Shown: positions 40,788 through 54,800 of the stretch, piece by piece | Position numbering within the stretch: position 1 is the stretch's first letter | How the letters are laid out: every line of letters begins with the position of its first letter | Source of the DNA: Dipylidium caninum | Lineage: Eukaryota > Platyhelminthes > Cestoda > Cyclophyllidea > Dipylidiidae | Assembly (NCBI GenBank): GCA_017562135.1 | Contig: QEYB01001046.1 | Coordinates: 5,456,001-5,520,000, forward strand | DNA length: 64,000 bases | Direction of reading: 5' to 3' | The notes under the pieces: generated by a model | What the model was told of the DNA's origin: nothing | What the model saw: only the letters and a program-made list of their open reading frames with translations | Database searches by the model: none | Made by a program: the position numbers and the translations under genes

Positions 40788-43700
40788 ATGATGGGGGATT
40801 CTAATCCACATGAAATTGGAAGTTCTGTCGAGATTTTGGAAAAAAGTGCTCCAGCAAAAAAGAATAAGAAAAAAACAACCAAAAAGGATGCCAAGCCAAC
40901 GAAGGAGGAAATAAGAAAAGATAAAGTTTCAAAAAAGCTAAATGCGATTAAGGAACAAATTATGAAACAACGTGAAGAGGAGGAGAGGCTTCGTAAGGAG
41001 GCTGAGGAAGAAGAACGCCGGTTTCAGGAGGAAAAGCGCAAACTTGAAGAGCAACGACGCTTGGAGGCCGAAAAACGTGAACGCAAGAAACAGAAGGAAA
41101 AGGAACGAAAACAGCGACTTAAGGAGGAGGGAAAGCTTTTGTCAGATAAGGAGAAGGAGAATAGAAGAAAGGCCTTGGAACTTGTTCAAGCACGAGGTTT
41201 AGACCTGGGGGCTAACAAGGGTAGTTTGAGGAATCGGACCTACTCTAAGAAAAAGAGACGACCGCCCATGCAATCTGATGAAGTGACCTTACCTCAGGAT
41301 GCCATTGAAGAAGAATCCAAAGCTGATTCCCCCGAAGAAAATGAAGATGGTGTTGTTGATTGGGAAGACCTTGCGTTAGAGTTTGTTGTTCCGGACAGTG
41401 ATGTGCCGGCGAAACCACATACATCATCTGAAAAAGAGCAAATTGACGAGTCTGACTCTGTGCTTTCTTCTGTTGTGGAATCCAGCCGCGTTCCTAATCA
41501 ATCCGAGGAGTTTATAGTTTCCGAAAATTTACTGACGGAAGATGAAAAACAGAACCTTATTGAACAAACAAAACTAAGGCTCCAGGTAACAGGTTGAGGT
41601 ATATTCACTTAGATCTAGCAACAATACGCACAAAACGAGGAAAGTTCGTCCGAAAGGACCCTTAGATCGGGCGTTATTTGTGTCCTGGGTCATGTCGATA
41701 CAGGCAAAACCAAGATTCTTGATAAACTGCGCCATACAAATGTACAAAACCGGGAGGCCGGAGGTATCACCCAGCAAATTGGTGCTACAAACGTACCAAG
41801 AGAAAGCATTATTCATGCGACTCGGATGTGTAAATACTTTACCCCTGCCGACTTGAAAATGCCTGGTTTGTTAATCATTGATACTCCCGGTCACGAGTCA
41901 TTTACGTAAGTGTATTTTCTTATTGTTATTGTTTTTAGAAATTTGCGAGTTCGGGGGTCCTCTTTATGTGATTTTGCAATTCTTGTGGTTGACTTAATGC
42001 ATGGCGTGGAAGAACAAACAAAAGAGTCTATTCGAATCCTTTTAAGTCGTAAGACTCCGTTCGTTGTAGCGTTGAATAAAATTGATCGATTATATCAATG
42101 GAAGAGTTTCCCTGATCTCCCCATTGAAGAAGCTTTTGCGAAACAAAACTCGGTTACAATCAACGATTTTAATCAACGCTTTAAAGAGGTTTGCCGATTT
42201 TCGCAGCTTATTTGAAATCTTTTTTTTCAAAACAGCATTTGATTTACCTGCCTTCTTTCACTCTCTTACCTTAAGAATTGGTTTTTTTGTTTAGTTACAG
42301 GAGGTGTTCTAACTATTTCGGTATATTAAGAGAAGCTAGACTAATTATCATTTTGATAGCAGTAGAATAAACGGAATTTTCTACGCCAAATTACCTTAGC
42401 TTAAAGAAATGCTTTCTCGTTGTGTGTTGTGCGAAGTGACGTATATTTTATAACTCCATTTAAGGTCGTTCAGCATTTTGCACTTTTGGAAATAAATGTG
42501 GAACTCTTTTACAAAAATCAAAATCCTACCGAATATGTCAGTATGGTCCCAACTTCTGCCCATTCTGGCGATGGCATGGGTGACCTTTTGGCCTTCATGT
42601 GTCAGGAGATGCAGCGCAGATTATACAAGCGCTTAACCTTCTCGGAGGAACTCAAAGCTTCTGTTATGGAGGCAGGTCTAATTATTTTGGGATTTATGGC
42701 TTATTTTTCAACTTTAACTTCTCTGATGGCTTATTGATTCATTCATTTCTTCACCTATTCTTTTACAGCTAACGACTTAAAATTGGTTGCGTAAATACAT
42801 GAAACCCTTTGATAAACATTCTCGTGGCTTAAATCTAACGGACGATCGTAATCAAGTAACCAATTTAAAGTAATTTTTTACCCCCTTAAGCACTTGATTA
42901 CCCTGAACATCTCTTTCCATTGTAAAACATTATATGATGCAGTGTGAGTTCTGGAGTTAAATATAGATGCTCTTCACAACTTTTTAAATCTCATTTAAGC
43001 AAATCTTATTTGTGCGTATGTTCCCACTCTAGGTGAAAGAAATTGTTGGTCTGGGTACGAGCTTGGATGTGATTGTTGTGAATGGTCGCATCCGTGAGGG
43101 CGATACTGTCGTACTGGCAGGTCAGGAGGGTCCTATCGTAACAACAGTTCGCAGCATCCTTATGCCCGCGCCGATGTCGGAAATGCGCATGAAAGGAACC
43201 TACAAACACTTAAAGGAAGTGGTGGGTGCGCAAGGCATCAAACTCATTGCTCGCGATCTCGAAAAGGCACTGGCCGGTCTCCCTCTCTACGTGGCCAGGG
43301 ATTTAGGAGAAGAACTTTACTTCAAAGTATTGATCTTCTTTCCCACCATTTAAATATATATTGGATTATCAATACTCCAGTTGGCTCCCTAGGCTTCCCT
43401 TTTACACTGTTTTTATAAATTAGATGGTACAATATTTGTCATGTTTCCATTTTGGGAGTTTGTATTTTGCTATGTTCCAGATCAGTTACTGCAATTCAGA
43501 TTCCACGAGTTTTGTGGATGTGTATTTGAGTCCACTTCATTCAGGCATTAGTTTGTGGTATAGTGCACATCATGAAATTTCTTTCTCTTTGGTGGTGTTT
43601 TTTGGTTTGTTCAGGTCGCCTTTTCCCATATTTCTTATTATTTCACCTCTGTCTGGTTTCTAAACAATAATCCTAGACAAATCGTCATAAAATGACATTA

Positions 43701-45263
43701 TTCAATAATAATGTTTTTCATTGTAGGATGAAGTGACGCGTGGATTGAAGGCAGCACTGAAAGCGATCGCCGTCAGTCCTGTAGGCGTCTATGTAGTGGC
43801 AAGCACTCTTGGTTCACTTGAGTCCTTGCTCACGTACTTAAAATCTGTTAACATTCCGGTGGGTTCTTTCTCAATTCGGTTTTTACCAGAATATATAATA
43901 ATTATTGTTACCGCTTCATCATTCTGTACTTGCGTGCTTTCTAGTGTTTGAATTGCGTTATTTACATCTATTTAACATTTTTCATATGAAATGCAAACAA
44001 GAATTCGTTCAGATATTGTGTTTTTTTCGTATCCCGGAGAAAAAGCATCACGGTTTTGTGATAGAATTTTTTATTGGACGAAATGGTTTTTTACTACTCT
44101 TATTAACTGTCTAGTATTCTGGTATCAGTGTCGGCACAGTACACAGAAAGGATGTCATGAAGGCTTCCATCATGGTAGGACGCGATAAGAAATGGGCCGT
44201 CATTCTTGCCTTCGACGTGAGAATAGACAAAGATGCTCAGAAAATGGCCAATGAGGTCGGCGTGCAAATATTTACGGCCAATATCATTTATCATCTCCAG
44301 ACACGTATGGAAGAATACGTGTATGTTATTGTCTTGGTGGAAATAGTATATTTTTTTGTAATTTCACTATTCATTCACTTAGTTGACAAGGCCTTAGTGG
44401 CTATCTAGCTAGACCAGTTGTTTGAAGGAAGTACATTTGGACCGTGTATAAGTAGCTTGTGTTTACCCGAGGACTGAATGTGTTTTCCCTCAATCATAGG
44501 GAGGCTCTGATGCGAGAAAACCGCAAGAAGCACGCGGATCAAGCTGTATTTCCAGTTAAACTTCGAATTCTTCCAGATATGATTTTCAATAAACGTGCTC
44601 CGATTGTCATGGGGGTGCATGTGGAAGCCGGGCTATTGCGCGAGGGCACACCCATTTGCGTCCCCTCGCGCGATAACGTACTTTTAGGGAAGGTTTTCTC
44701 CATCGAGTCCAACCACAAGGCCATTCAAGAGGCACGTACTGGCCAGGAGGTGTGCATTCGTATTGATCCTGTCGAAGGCGAAGCACCCAAATTGTATGGT
44801 CGACACTTTGATCACACAGATACGCTTATATCGAAGGTGAGATTGTTCAAGTTATCCATAAAATTTCATTGAATTGGGAAGCTTAACCTTTTCTGATTTT
44901 ACTGCTGTCTCCCATTTTAAAGGAAAGAATGATGCTGTTATACACACCTATCGTTTTTAAAATCAGTCGACGTTTGGTACCCTCTGCTTTGCTTTGCTCC
45001 TTGTATTTATTCTCAACTTAATCTCGAGATTTTTTACAACTACGCGTAAATCATAGTCTGAATTATAGTAGTATGGTACTTGGGTACTTTCATCCATCTT
45101 TTATATTCGATGACTAATTGAGCGTATGCTCTCTTGTTGCACTTTGTCTTTCTAGATATCTCGTGACAGTATCGATATTGTAAAGGAATTTTACCGAAAC
45201 GACCTAAACAAGGAGGACTGGAGACTGATGGTGGAGCTTAAGAAGATGCTTTCGATCATATAA
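40788..45263 (+). CDS. EIF5B: eukaryotic translation initiation factor 5B
   Basis: eIF5B is the universal GTPase (IF2 homologue) that drives 60S subunit joining. Nine exons: 40788-41585, 41619-41905, 41939-42188, 42465-42671, 43033-43326, 43727-43858, 44115-44320, 44500-44836 and 45156-45263; they sum to 873 codons with consistent phases. Exon 1 is a highly charged Lys/Glu coiled-coil-like region. The GTPase domain has G1 GHVDTGKT, G2 [11 protein letters not shown]3 DTPGHE, G4 NKID and a G5-like [10 protein letters not shown]. Domain II follows with [12 protein letters not shown] and EGPIVTTVR, then domain III ([22 protein letters not shown]) and domain IV to [13 protein letters not shown]. 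Joins [15 protein letters not shown] and [12 protein letters not shown] are gap-free against human eIF5B. Introns 1 and 2 are 33 nt. Intron 4 (42672-43032) has a GC donor. The N-terminal region is about 350 residues shorter than in human (872 against about 1220 residues). Position 40791 is a second, adjacent ATG. Confidence 0.95.
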
Positions 45264-45854
45264 AATCGGGAGACCACTGTGAAGTCCATTCGCAAAGGTT
45301 TTGATGTTTTACTCTCGCCTACCTCCACATCCCCAGCATCCTTACTAATCGTTATTTTGTGAAAATGAAATTTTGAACCCTCTTAATTAGGAATAGCCGA
45401 GTTATTTTTATTCTATGCCACTCAAAAGCGGTACTCCGTTGAGATATGCTTGTTAAAACTTGGCTGCAAACTCCACTGCGTCAACTGGATTTGTCGATAC
45501 AAAGACTCGTAAGTTATTTACCTAAACATGACGACATGGCCTGTACTCCACAGGCGAAGTTGGTAACTGACAGGCCATAAGCAAAGTGATGCCAGTTGGG
45601 TACGCGATCATAAATACTTTGTCACAAGTCAAACTCATACAAGAAATAATAAAAATTAGTAGCGATTTCATTAAGGGGATAGTTAAGTCTTGTTCGCACA
45701 AGAAGCATGCAAACTTGCCACAGGAAGAAGGGAACAAGTGGCGAGGAAAGACGGAAAAAGTAGGGGAGTGGGAAGAAGTGAGAGTGCGTAAAGCCGATTG
45801 ATTGTCGAGGACAAGACTTGGCAGTTGTAGCGAGGATTGAGACACCGAGACCTC
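45264..45854. other. intergenic region between convergent EIF5B and vinculin
   Basis: The stop codons face each other across 591 bp, which should hold both 3' untranslated regions. A purine-rich plus-strand stretch at 45720-45790 is the only compositional feature. Confidence 0.6.
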
Positions 45855-48800
45855 TCACCGAGCCAAGTAGCCGTGAGTGGTGATTGAGATGGGTCGCGGC
45901 ATCCAGCGAATCTTGTAGCCGCTGTCCACGCGCATCTTGATGCTGGCCCCCTCCGCTACTCGTACCGTCTCGATCACGGCCTGCATCAAGTTTTGCGCAT
46001 TGCCTACTAACACCTCTGTATTTTCCTGGTCTTCGGGGGAGTCTGTTTTAATTAACAAAGAAAACCCTAAGTGGTATTTATTAGGCTTTGATTCCTGCTA
46101 CAGAAGAACAACTTCCGAGCGGGTTAGAGGTTGTGTCACTGCAAAACGTGTGCAAGCAGGATCAGGCTTTCGCGGTAGAATGGACGCATATGCATTAATA
46201 ATGTCTAACAGGTTGGAAATTCAACATTAATCACTTTTGATTGCTAACCTAAGGTATTCTTAGGTGCTTCAGGAATAAAGGGGCTGTGTGGAAATTGTGT
46301 CCAGAAATTAGTTACTGATGTTTTGACGCCCCACATCAAATCGACGCCAAATCCGTGGCAGGCGTGTGTGGAAGAGTAGATGTGTACCACCGGGACGAGA
46401 TGTTGTGGCATCATGAGTCGCAATGTATCTTCAACGTCTGCTGGTGTCGTTGATCCATTTCACCACCAACATGCACTCAAGACCAATTTGTGTTAGCTAT
46501 CAGTGCTCTTGCGTACAGAATAGTCTAACTATTATTTAAGATGCCTCAAATAGTCTAACATTTGTTAAACCCGCATACCTTATTACAATAATCCTACATC
46601 GAAGGGTGGTCATTTTAATATTCAATCAAGATATATAAGCACTCAGGAGAAGCAAGGCAGTCTGCTAAAAATTTGTAATTAACTTACTATTAGAACGGGT
46701 GTTGTTAGAACTCTCTATTTGTACGTGCAAGAGGACAACGACATGCACATTATTTGGATACTTGCAGAATACGGTCAATTTATAGTATAAACGGTTACAA
46801 CACAAAAGAAGAGGTAACAACAGCAAGGCTTACTGGGATCTAAGCAAGCTGCGCTTAAGTCATTTCCTAAATTGGTACAAGATGCAAGAAAAGTAATAGG
46901 GCATGCAGGATTCAAGCAGGTGGGTATATCTTAAATTGGTTAATTTACCACACTCGAGTTCCGAGATCACTGGACATTCGTCGAAACCTTGACATCAATA
47001 ACATCATACAATGGCCAGGGGTTATGAGTTGCGGTCTCAGAAGTGGCATGAAATCAGATAGCATTACTCGATGCGTGTGTCCAAATACACATACACTTTC
47101 AAGAGTAATCATCAAAACAAAGACCAAAGTAGCTGTGATTTTTTAAAAACAATTGACACAAATCACCCGGTTACGAACAGTTGTAACTTGTTAAATTCAG
47201 CTGCGATGTAAAAAAGACAGGTTTTTGAACCAATGGTTAAATGTGCAATCACTTCTAAAACACCAAAATAAATGCAAGGGTATTGAGGAGATTGGGATAG
47301 AATTCCAGCAAATGTTTTCCCCCAATTTTAATGCCCTTAGTGAGGGGCACCACAAAAGAGGGTTGGACCATTACCTGTAGCACTGAATTCTGGATTTATT
47401 GGCTGACCTACACAGAAAATTAAGACAAAACACTTAACAGTTCCAGACCTTTGGTCCTCATATGGCAAAACATGTGTTATGTCGAAATGATACCCTGTGA
47501 GCGTAATAAAACACTAACACAAAGGTTGATAGTAAGGTAGTTATGTACCCGCGCCACATCACAACGAATGGAATTCACGAAATCTGTCATTTTGCATAAG
47601 GTATAAAACGGCCAAAACCACAGAATACCATAAGTGGGAGGGCAATTATGAGTAGACACACCATCTGAGCCAAGCATAGTGGCCTTGACAGTTGAGAGGA
47701 TCTTCAATTGATTGCCAATCATTTGAATGCGTTCACTCAACTGGAAGAGACTCTGCAATATACACGAGGGCATTTGATTGAGTTTTCAACCGCATATTTG
47801 ATAGGTTAATGTCAGACCGAAGTATATTATTTAGGCTAATTTGGAACAGCTCACCGTTTTCATTCGTCTGTCGGTGCACTCTTTCCCAAGGGCACGAGCA
47901 CAGCCAGTCACGTCCACAGAAGCTTTCGCAATCGCCATTGATACGTTGATGAGGTCCTTCTTGTTACCATATTCACCACTACGAAAACATGTATACTGAT
48001 AGAGACGCGTAAAGTGGAAGAAAAATTAGAGTGCGGTAGAGAAATGATTAATAATCACTAGTTTTGCCGATATAAAAAAAGTCGAAAATTAGCGACAATT
48101 TGTTCGAATCAAATTGCCAACATCCAGGGTGACTGAATAACTGCGCTGAACGTACACAGGAATAGCAACTTGGTTTGAATGAGAGGCGTATAAATTTGGA
48201 GGGATTCGTGGAAAACATTATTTTCATTCATTGTTTTATCTTAATAAGTAAAGAAAACACGACACATTTCCTGTTGAGGATCCGAATATATCTAAACAGA
48301 AATGTATTGTTTTAGAGTGGACTTGCCTTGGAGCCGGTACTAAGAAACTTGCTATGTTCTGCAGAATTTTTTTAAGCAGTTCCTATATTTTTACTACCCT
48401 CCTTTAATCTACCGTTGATACCCCTGCATACAGAGTGTACGTGTAGTGCAACAGTTTAGGCTTCACAAAATCCACACTGGGGAGGAAATACCATTGCTGC
48501 ATAAATGAAACGAAAATAAGTCTAAAACGGAAGTTCTAGGAAAAAACAGACTAGTAACCCCATAAGATTATGCGAAAATGAGCATACCTATGAAGCGATA
48601 ATTAACATGATGCGTTGAGCCAGGCTCTACCGAAGTGAGTGAAGTAGAAAATAACCAAAAAATTATGTCGGTCTCAATTCCGTGTGTGTGTGTGTGTGTG
48701 CGCGTAAGAGAGAGAGAGAGAGAGAAGGAATACTGCCCTGTGGCTGTGGGCGTGGTAGACCGACGCAATATCAATCTAATGAAAGTGGTAACTTAAAGTC

Positions 48801-51800
48801 CATTCTCGGTATGTGATGAACTTTCATATGCGATAGGCATTCAATGGCTTGGTACTTCTTAACCTCTTGGAAATACTCATTTAGATTATGGTTTCTTGCG
48901 GACAAGTGATGTAAGTGTTACTGTATCTACGATGTGATAAATATTGAGATATAAGGAAGGAAATCTAGTGGTCCATTTCGTGGAAAAGAGAATATACCGG
49001 ACAATCTGGCTGAGCTTGGCCATTAACGCAGCAATACGTTTTGTAGCAGCGATGAGTTCATTGTCGCGACTAGACCAAAGCCGCGCTTCCTGATGCAGGA
49101 CGTGGGCAGCGGCCTAAGGGGTGCAAGACAAAGGCAATTAAGATACGAGTAAGTTGGATTTATAACTAGTAATGAAGGCTACTTTCAGCGCTTGCCAATG
49201 CATCAATGTGATATTTGACACATGTACCAATCGTAGGTAGTAGGAATAGGTCTATGTAAACACGCACACACACAAATGGTGGCATAGCCCATTGTTAATA
49301 AATGTAGGTTCCCATAATCGAGTAAAGAATGGACAGTCCCCGCCACTGTGGTCAGCTTTTCGCCCAAATGAGATCGTCTGGTTGCCATCGGTGTTAGTTT
49401 TAGAATTAAAAACAAAACAATCCTGTATTGGAGCGGTGCGCAAAAAAAGCGTAAAAATTGGCCTTTACGAGCGAAGTAACGGCAAAAAGAGAAGCAAAAG
49501 TCAAAATTTCAATATAATGTGATAGTGCACCAGGATAGGTTGATTCTCCTCCGGAAGGGGATAGTTGAATTCATCCTCGAGATCTGTCTCGGGAGAGAGA
49601 GGACGCGAATTGTCATCACTTAGACTGGAGGAGGTACCACCTGTGGACAATTAAACTTCAGTAGTAGCCATGACTGTCGGTCATTCAGAAATATCAGAGT
49701 GATCGACTAGATTGGAATTTGATTGTGAAACATGGAACGAGTGGTCATACGGTGCCTGAATATAAAATAAACTCTGTGGAGTTCAAATGGAAATGATAAA
49801 AGCAAGCACAAGAAAAGAAAATGACAAGATATGAATAAAAGATTTTCTTAGAACGGTGAAATCAACAGACACCATTAGTAGGGTAAGAGAGGTGAAGAAA
49901 AACTAATCCTAAGCTTTGCTCCACTGGGGCATTTCATAGTGTGACGACAAGCAGCAGGTCCACGGAAGAGGAATGAAAACGAATTACTACGAAATGAAAG
50001 GCTCGAATATATCCTAGGTGGGAAGTCGTGATTTGGTGAGGATTCTTGTCAGTGTTTATAATAGAAGTCCATGCAGGGGAGTGGGTTTTTGAAAACACAT
50101 GGGAGTTTCCGTCGTCGTGCGATTAATGGTGGAACCAATGATCAGGAATCATGCGCTCAAATGATACGTTTTAGCAAGAGGCAAGTGATTGTTGCTGACG
50201 CCCTCAAATATTCTCGACTTATCATGCAATACCTTGAAAACGTTCCAATCGGCATGGTGTAAAATGTTTAGTTCGGGCGCAAATTGTGAAGTTCGTGATG
50301 GCAGAACTGGAAGTCGTTGACGAACTCCGAGCGTAACCCCCACCACCACCATTAGTGAAGTCAGAAGAGGGGAGACTGGGTGAATGGACTACAAGCAAGG
50401 CAATCAACCAATAAATGAACCATTCCAGCAAGAAGGAATTAACCGAAGGTGATGCAATCCTCCATCTATAAACCCATGTGATGGAAGACCTTAATTAACA
50501 ATTGTATGCAGCTTTACAAGTTCTGTTCCCTACTCGAGAACCGCCTGAACGCAAAGTGAAGTAGCTAAGGGAGTGTGTGTGTGTGTCGGAATTTATTGTC
50601 AGTTAAAATGGGAAAAAAACATTTGCGTATTGCCACAAATACTTAATTTTTAAATGATCTCTGAGGACAGTAAAGAGTAGATTTTGGATATGAGAGCGGC
50701 TTTGGCAACGGTTAAGCCACAAGTGTTATTGCATAATGCAGTGGTCGACGATGCTTCCGCACTCCCCCCCCCCCCCCCCCGATTGCGTCCGAAACACGCC
50801 AAGGCGTGAGTCACCGGACAAACGCCCCGCGGCGGCACCCCGAGGCCCGCATCGCCGGAACGCGAGAGACAGTTTGGCGACGCAAACACTAACAAACGCT
50901 CATCAATGAGAATAGGATGAGAGTATTTGTTGTCCGAGACGATATCTTCCGGAAAGTAGAGTACCTAATTTACAATGACCTCATCTTCAGTGAGTCTCAA
51001 AAACACCTCAAAAGTGAAAAATTTGAATAAAACGGACGAAATTTATGGTTTTATCCCTTGAAATGCTCTAATGTCACACTTTCAACCAGATCACACGAAA
51101 AAAATTTAAGAACCAAGTTAGCGAATTCTATCCCTTATAAACGCAAATGAACCGTCTACATATGAGATTCAAAAACAATGTTTTTATGATCGAACCAGAG
51201 CCCTGCCAAGATAAACCGCAATCAACAAAAATAGAATGCAGTTTTTGTTATTAAGCTCTGCAATAATTCCAAGAAAAAGTCTGATCTTAAATATTCGCGC
51301 GGGACACTAATGTGTGGGAGACATATGCCGTTCATCTGAAATATTCAGTACCGTGAAAAGGTCATCAACGGAAGCACACTTCACAGCACGATAGTCACAC
51401 AGAGAAGTGACTTAAGAACGTATTCATAAATAGTTTTGAAAGAAAAGGGGAACATGGGACACACGTATTAATTACCCCATAACTTAGTGGGGTTTTGTAG
51501 AAAGGTTTTTGCGCCGCGGAATGAGCAGCCATCTCAACATCATAAGAAATCGAGGTAAAACAAGGTCGAGCCGAGGTGACAAGGTTGGCTTCAAATAAAA
51601 TAAAGTACTAAGTTATAATCTTTTGAGGGGAGGGGGGAAATTTAAATTCAATTTGAATTGGTCAATTAGAAAAGAGTGAAATGACAAGGAAAGGTACCTT
51701 GGATGTAAAGCTGTCGCATTTCAGAAGTAGGAATTTCGTTAGAGATGGGGGCTCCCTTACTTTCCCTATGGTCTCGTCGGGGGATAGGGTATGCGGTTGT

Positions 51801-54800
51801 CGGCGTGGGATGGAGGTAGGTGGGGGCCACTACCTGACCCACGTCAAAGACGGCGTCAACTAAATTCCGAGCGGAGACCCTCCAATGTTCGCGTGCACCT
51901 GCATCATCCATCGCTAGGACCATGTTTTTGGCATCCGCTACCATCGGTGTAATTGCTAAGGTGACAAAAACAAACGTTAAATAAGATGATGTGGTGGTGG
52001 CTAGACGTAATTACTCACTTAACTGAGCAAAATAATACTCTCGACCAGACCTACAAATTGAAGTTGAAACCATCACAGGTCAGAGATGTAATTTACTTGA
52101 CCGTAGTCTGTGGACAGCTTCGTTGACACGATCAACGTAGACGACATCCTCGCTGTTCTCAGTCTCTCGCATGGCGACTTGCAGCACGCGATTTGCCCTC
52201 AGGGCGATGCTTGTGGTTCCATTCACGACGGACGTTGGACAGTGCTGATCTATACTATCCTCAATTTGGTCGGTGTCCTTCAAAATGCCCGTTTCTGAAA
52301 AGGTTGTATTGAATAAAACCAAAATCTAAAACTTAAGTCTATTATATGCTCAAATCACTTCGTTAAGCATCAGTTGACTCGCTTAGTGAAAAAGTTAGTA
52401 CAAATTACTCAGGTTTGGAATTGGCGAAGCAGATGACATATTTTCATTCGTCAATGCGAAGGAGTTTACATGGGGGCAGTTTAGTACCACGGAGAATATA
52501 TTTCTGTTGTCTTGTTTAAAGCAAAGAATTCACGTAAGATGGAAGTGACTGGGATTCGTATTACCTTGGGCTTTGATGAGGGCCTTAGCATCAATAGCCT
52601 CGTCGACCAAATTTCTGGCGCGCTCTGCGCACTCAGCCCAATGTTTCTTGACCAGGTCGAAGTGGTCAGAAGCGGCGGTTTGTAGTTGAGCGCTGGCGCC
52701 GTTCTGGCGCGCTGACATCACAGCTCGTCCTGCCATGCTGACTTGACTGCCGACGCTCTCCAGGTTGGAGGCGAGAGCTTGGAGGGCACTGCCCCTCCAC
52801 GGATCTAAGAGATTGCTCGCCGCCAGGCTAGCTGTCCGCTTAACGCGTCTTGAGTGCTCCTGCGGACACATGTCCAAAAAAGCATCATTTTCAGGAATTA
52901 TTGCCTTTAAAGGTGCCACAGAAAGCGAAGACAAACAAATAAAAATCGCCTTTTTAATTTGAAACACAGCCAGGATGGAGTTGACACTAAACAGACAAAA
53001 TCTGCCAGAAAACATGAACATTAGGTAAATAAGAGTAGACTGAAATATAACCAATTGACCTCCTCAACAAAGCCTATAAGGTAGGAATTTTGGCTCTATT
53101 TTAATTACTTCCCTTTAATATTGTGCCTTTTGGAGTGAGAAACGCTTAAATATTAACATTAGGGGGGGGGGGGGGAAGCGATTCAAATGGACGAAGCGCT
53201 CACAAGGAAGGTATCAGCTGCCTGCTGGTAAGCAGTTTCATCCGCAGGGATGGCAGAAGTCGCTTCCTGTAAATTTTTAATTGGACCAATAAGGTCTGTA
53301 AAGTAGTCAGCGACCTGTCGAACCAAACCATATTGCATATTGTGCCACATGACGTCTAATGTTTGGGTCGCCTCCGTTGCCAACTCTTGTTCCCTCAGCA
53401 ATTGCGCTTCAGAGACTAAAAGTTGAATTATAGCATTAAGAAATTAACAAAAAATGGTCCTCCTAAGAAAATCTAAATTAAACCTATAAGGCCTGTTATG
53501 ATCCACATGAGACAAAATATTACTAACGTCGTCGTAATCTATTCCATCTTATGGGAACCGAGTCATGAGGAGAGGTTTGCTTGCAGGGCTTCCGTGAATT
53601 GAGTATACAAACATGTACAACCTTTATTCCCATAAAATTATAAAAATTTTTAGCCTCTCTTACACGCAAATTGAATGAAAAAATTCAGCACGTCGAAATC
53701 ACTGGCGTAAAAAAGTTCAAGATTCCCGTAGTGTAAAATGGCAGATGGAAAACTTATTATTCTTTGGATAATCCAGACCGAAATATCATTCGACTACATA
53801 GCTAACCTACAAAACTCGTTGTTAAACTAAGGAGGATAATATTCCCCAAAGGTTGGTTGCTACTGCATTTCGAGAAAGTCTGGGAAATGGAAAATTTAGC
53901 TTTCTCATTTGATAGCCCATACCAACGAGTCGGGATAGACAATAGTAAAGTCTAATGAGTCGCAGGATTTTTATGAATACAGAATACAAACCGAGTGACT
54001 TTTCAAGCAGGGCATATAGCTGCTCGGTTTGGGACCGTAGACGACGGCAAGACTCCTCGAAGTCTGGGTTCTGGAAACCCTCCTCCTCAGCTTCTGTTTG
54101 CAGAATTTGAAGGGCTTGGGCAAGGAGGGCCCTTGTGGCTTTGTAACCAATCTGCCTCTGAGGCCCACGAGGCTCGAGAAGCCAGCGCCTCGCTTGAGTT
54201 GCCTTGCCTTCCAGAGTGCGAGCTAAACGGTAGATAGCGTTCTGGTGCTCCGAGCGCTCGCATAGCGCGCGGCACAACTCCACCAGTCGCGCCAGATCGC
54301 CACGGCATGTTGCCCCAGCGTCCTTTGCTGCGACGTCATTGCTCTGAAGTACGAGTGAACACATACATCAGACGGTCTCTGGATGTCCTCGTGTTATGTA
54401 ATTTCTTTAAGAGGACGAGGAAATCAGAGCAGTCACATTGTAATAATGAATAAGTGTATTACGTATACATTTGCACACCCCACCATGGAGGCACATTTTG
54501 GTCGGTAATTTAGACAAGATTTTACAGCCTAATACATTCTGCCATACTTTTCAGGATATGACTTGGAAGTAATATCTTTGTGGTCCTGAATCCACGTAAT
54601 GCTACGTTACTACGACTTCAATCAGCAAAAAATGATTGAACAACACGACTGGACACCAAAGAGTGTGCTGATGATAATAATCAGAAGCAACACCAACAGC
54701 AAAACCAACACCAAAAGCAAAGATGCCAAAGACTTCAAAAGCAGAGCAGAGCTTCCAGGAACATTTTAATCAATTTGGGTACCCAATTGAAATAACAAAT

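Noticed and set aside
41245..41816. Minus frames of 60 and 80 codons across EIF5B exons 1 and 2
   Set aside because: Shadows of the conserved plus-strand coding sequence.
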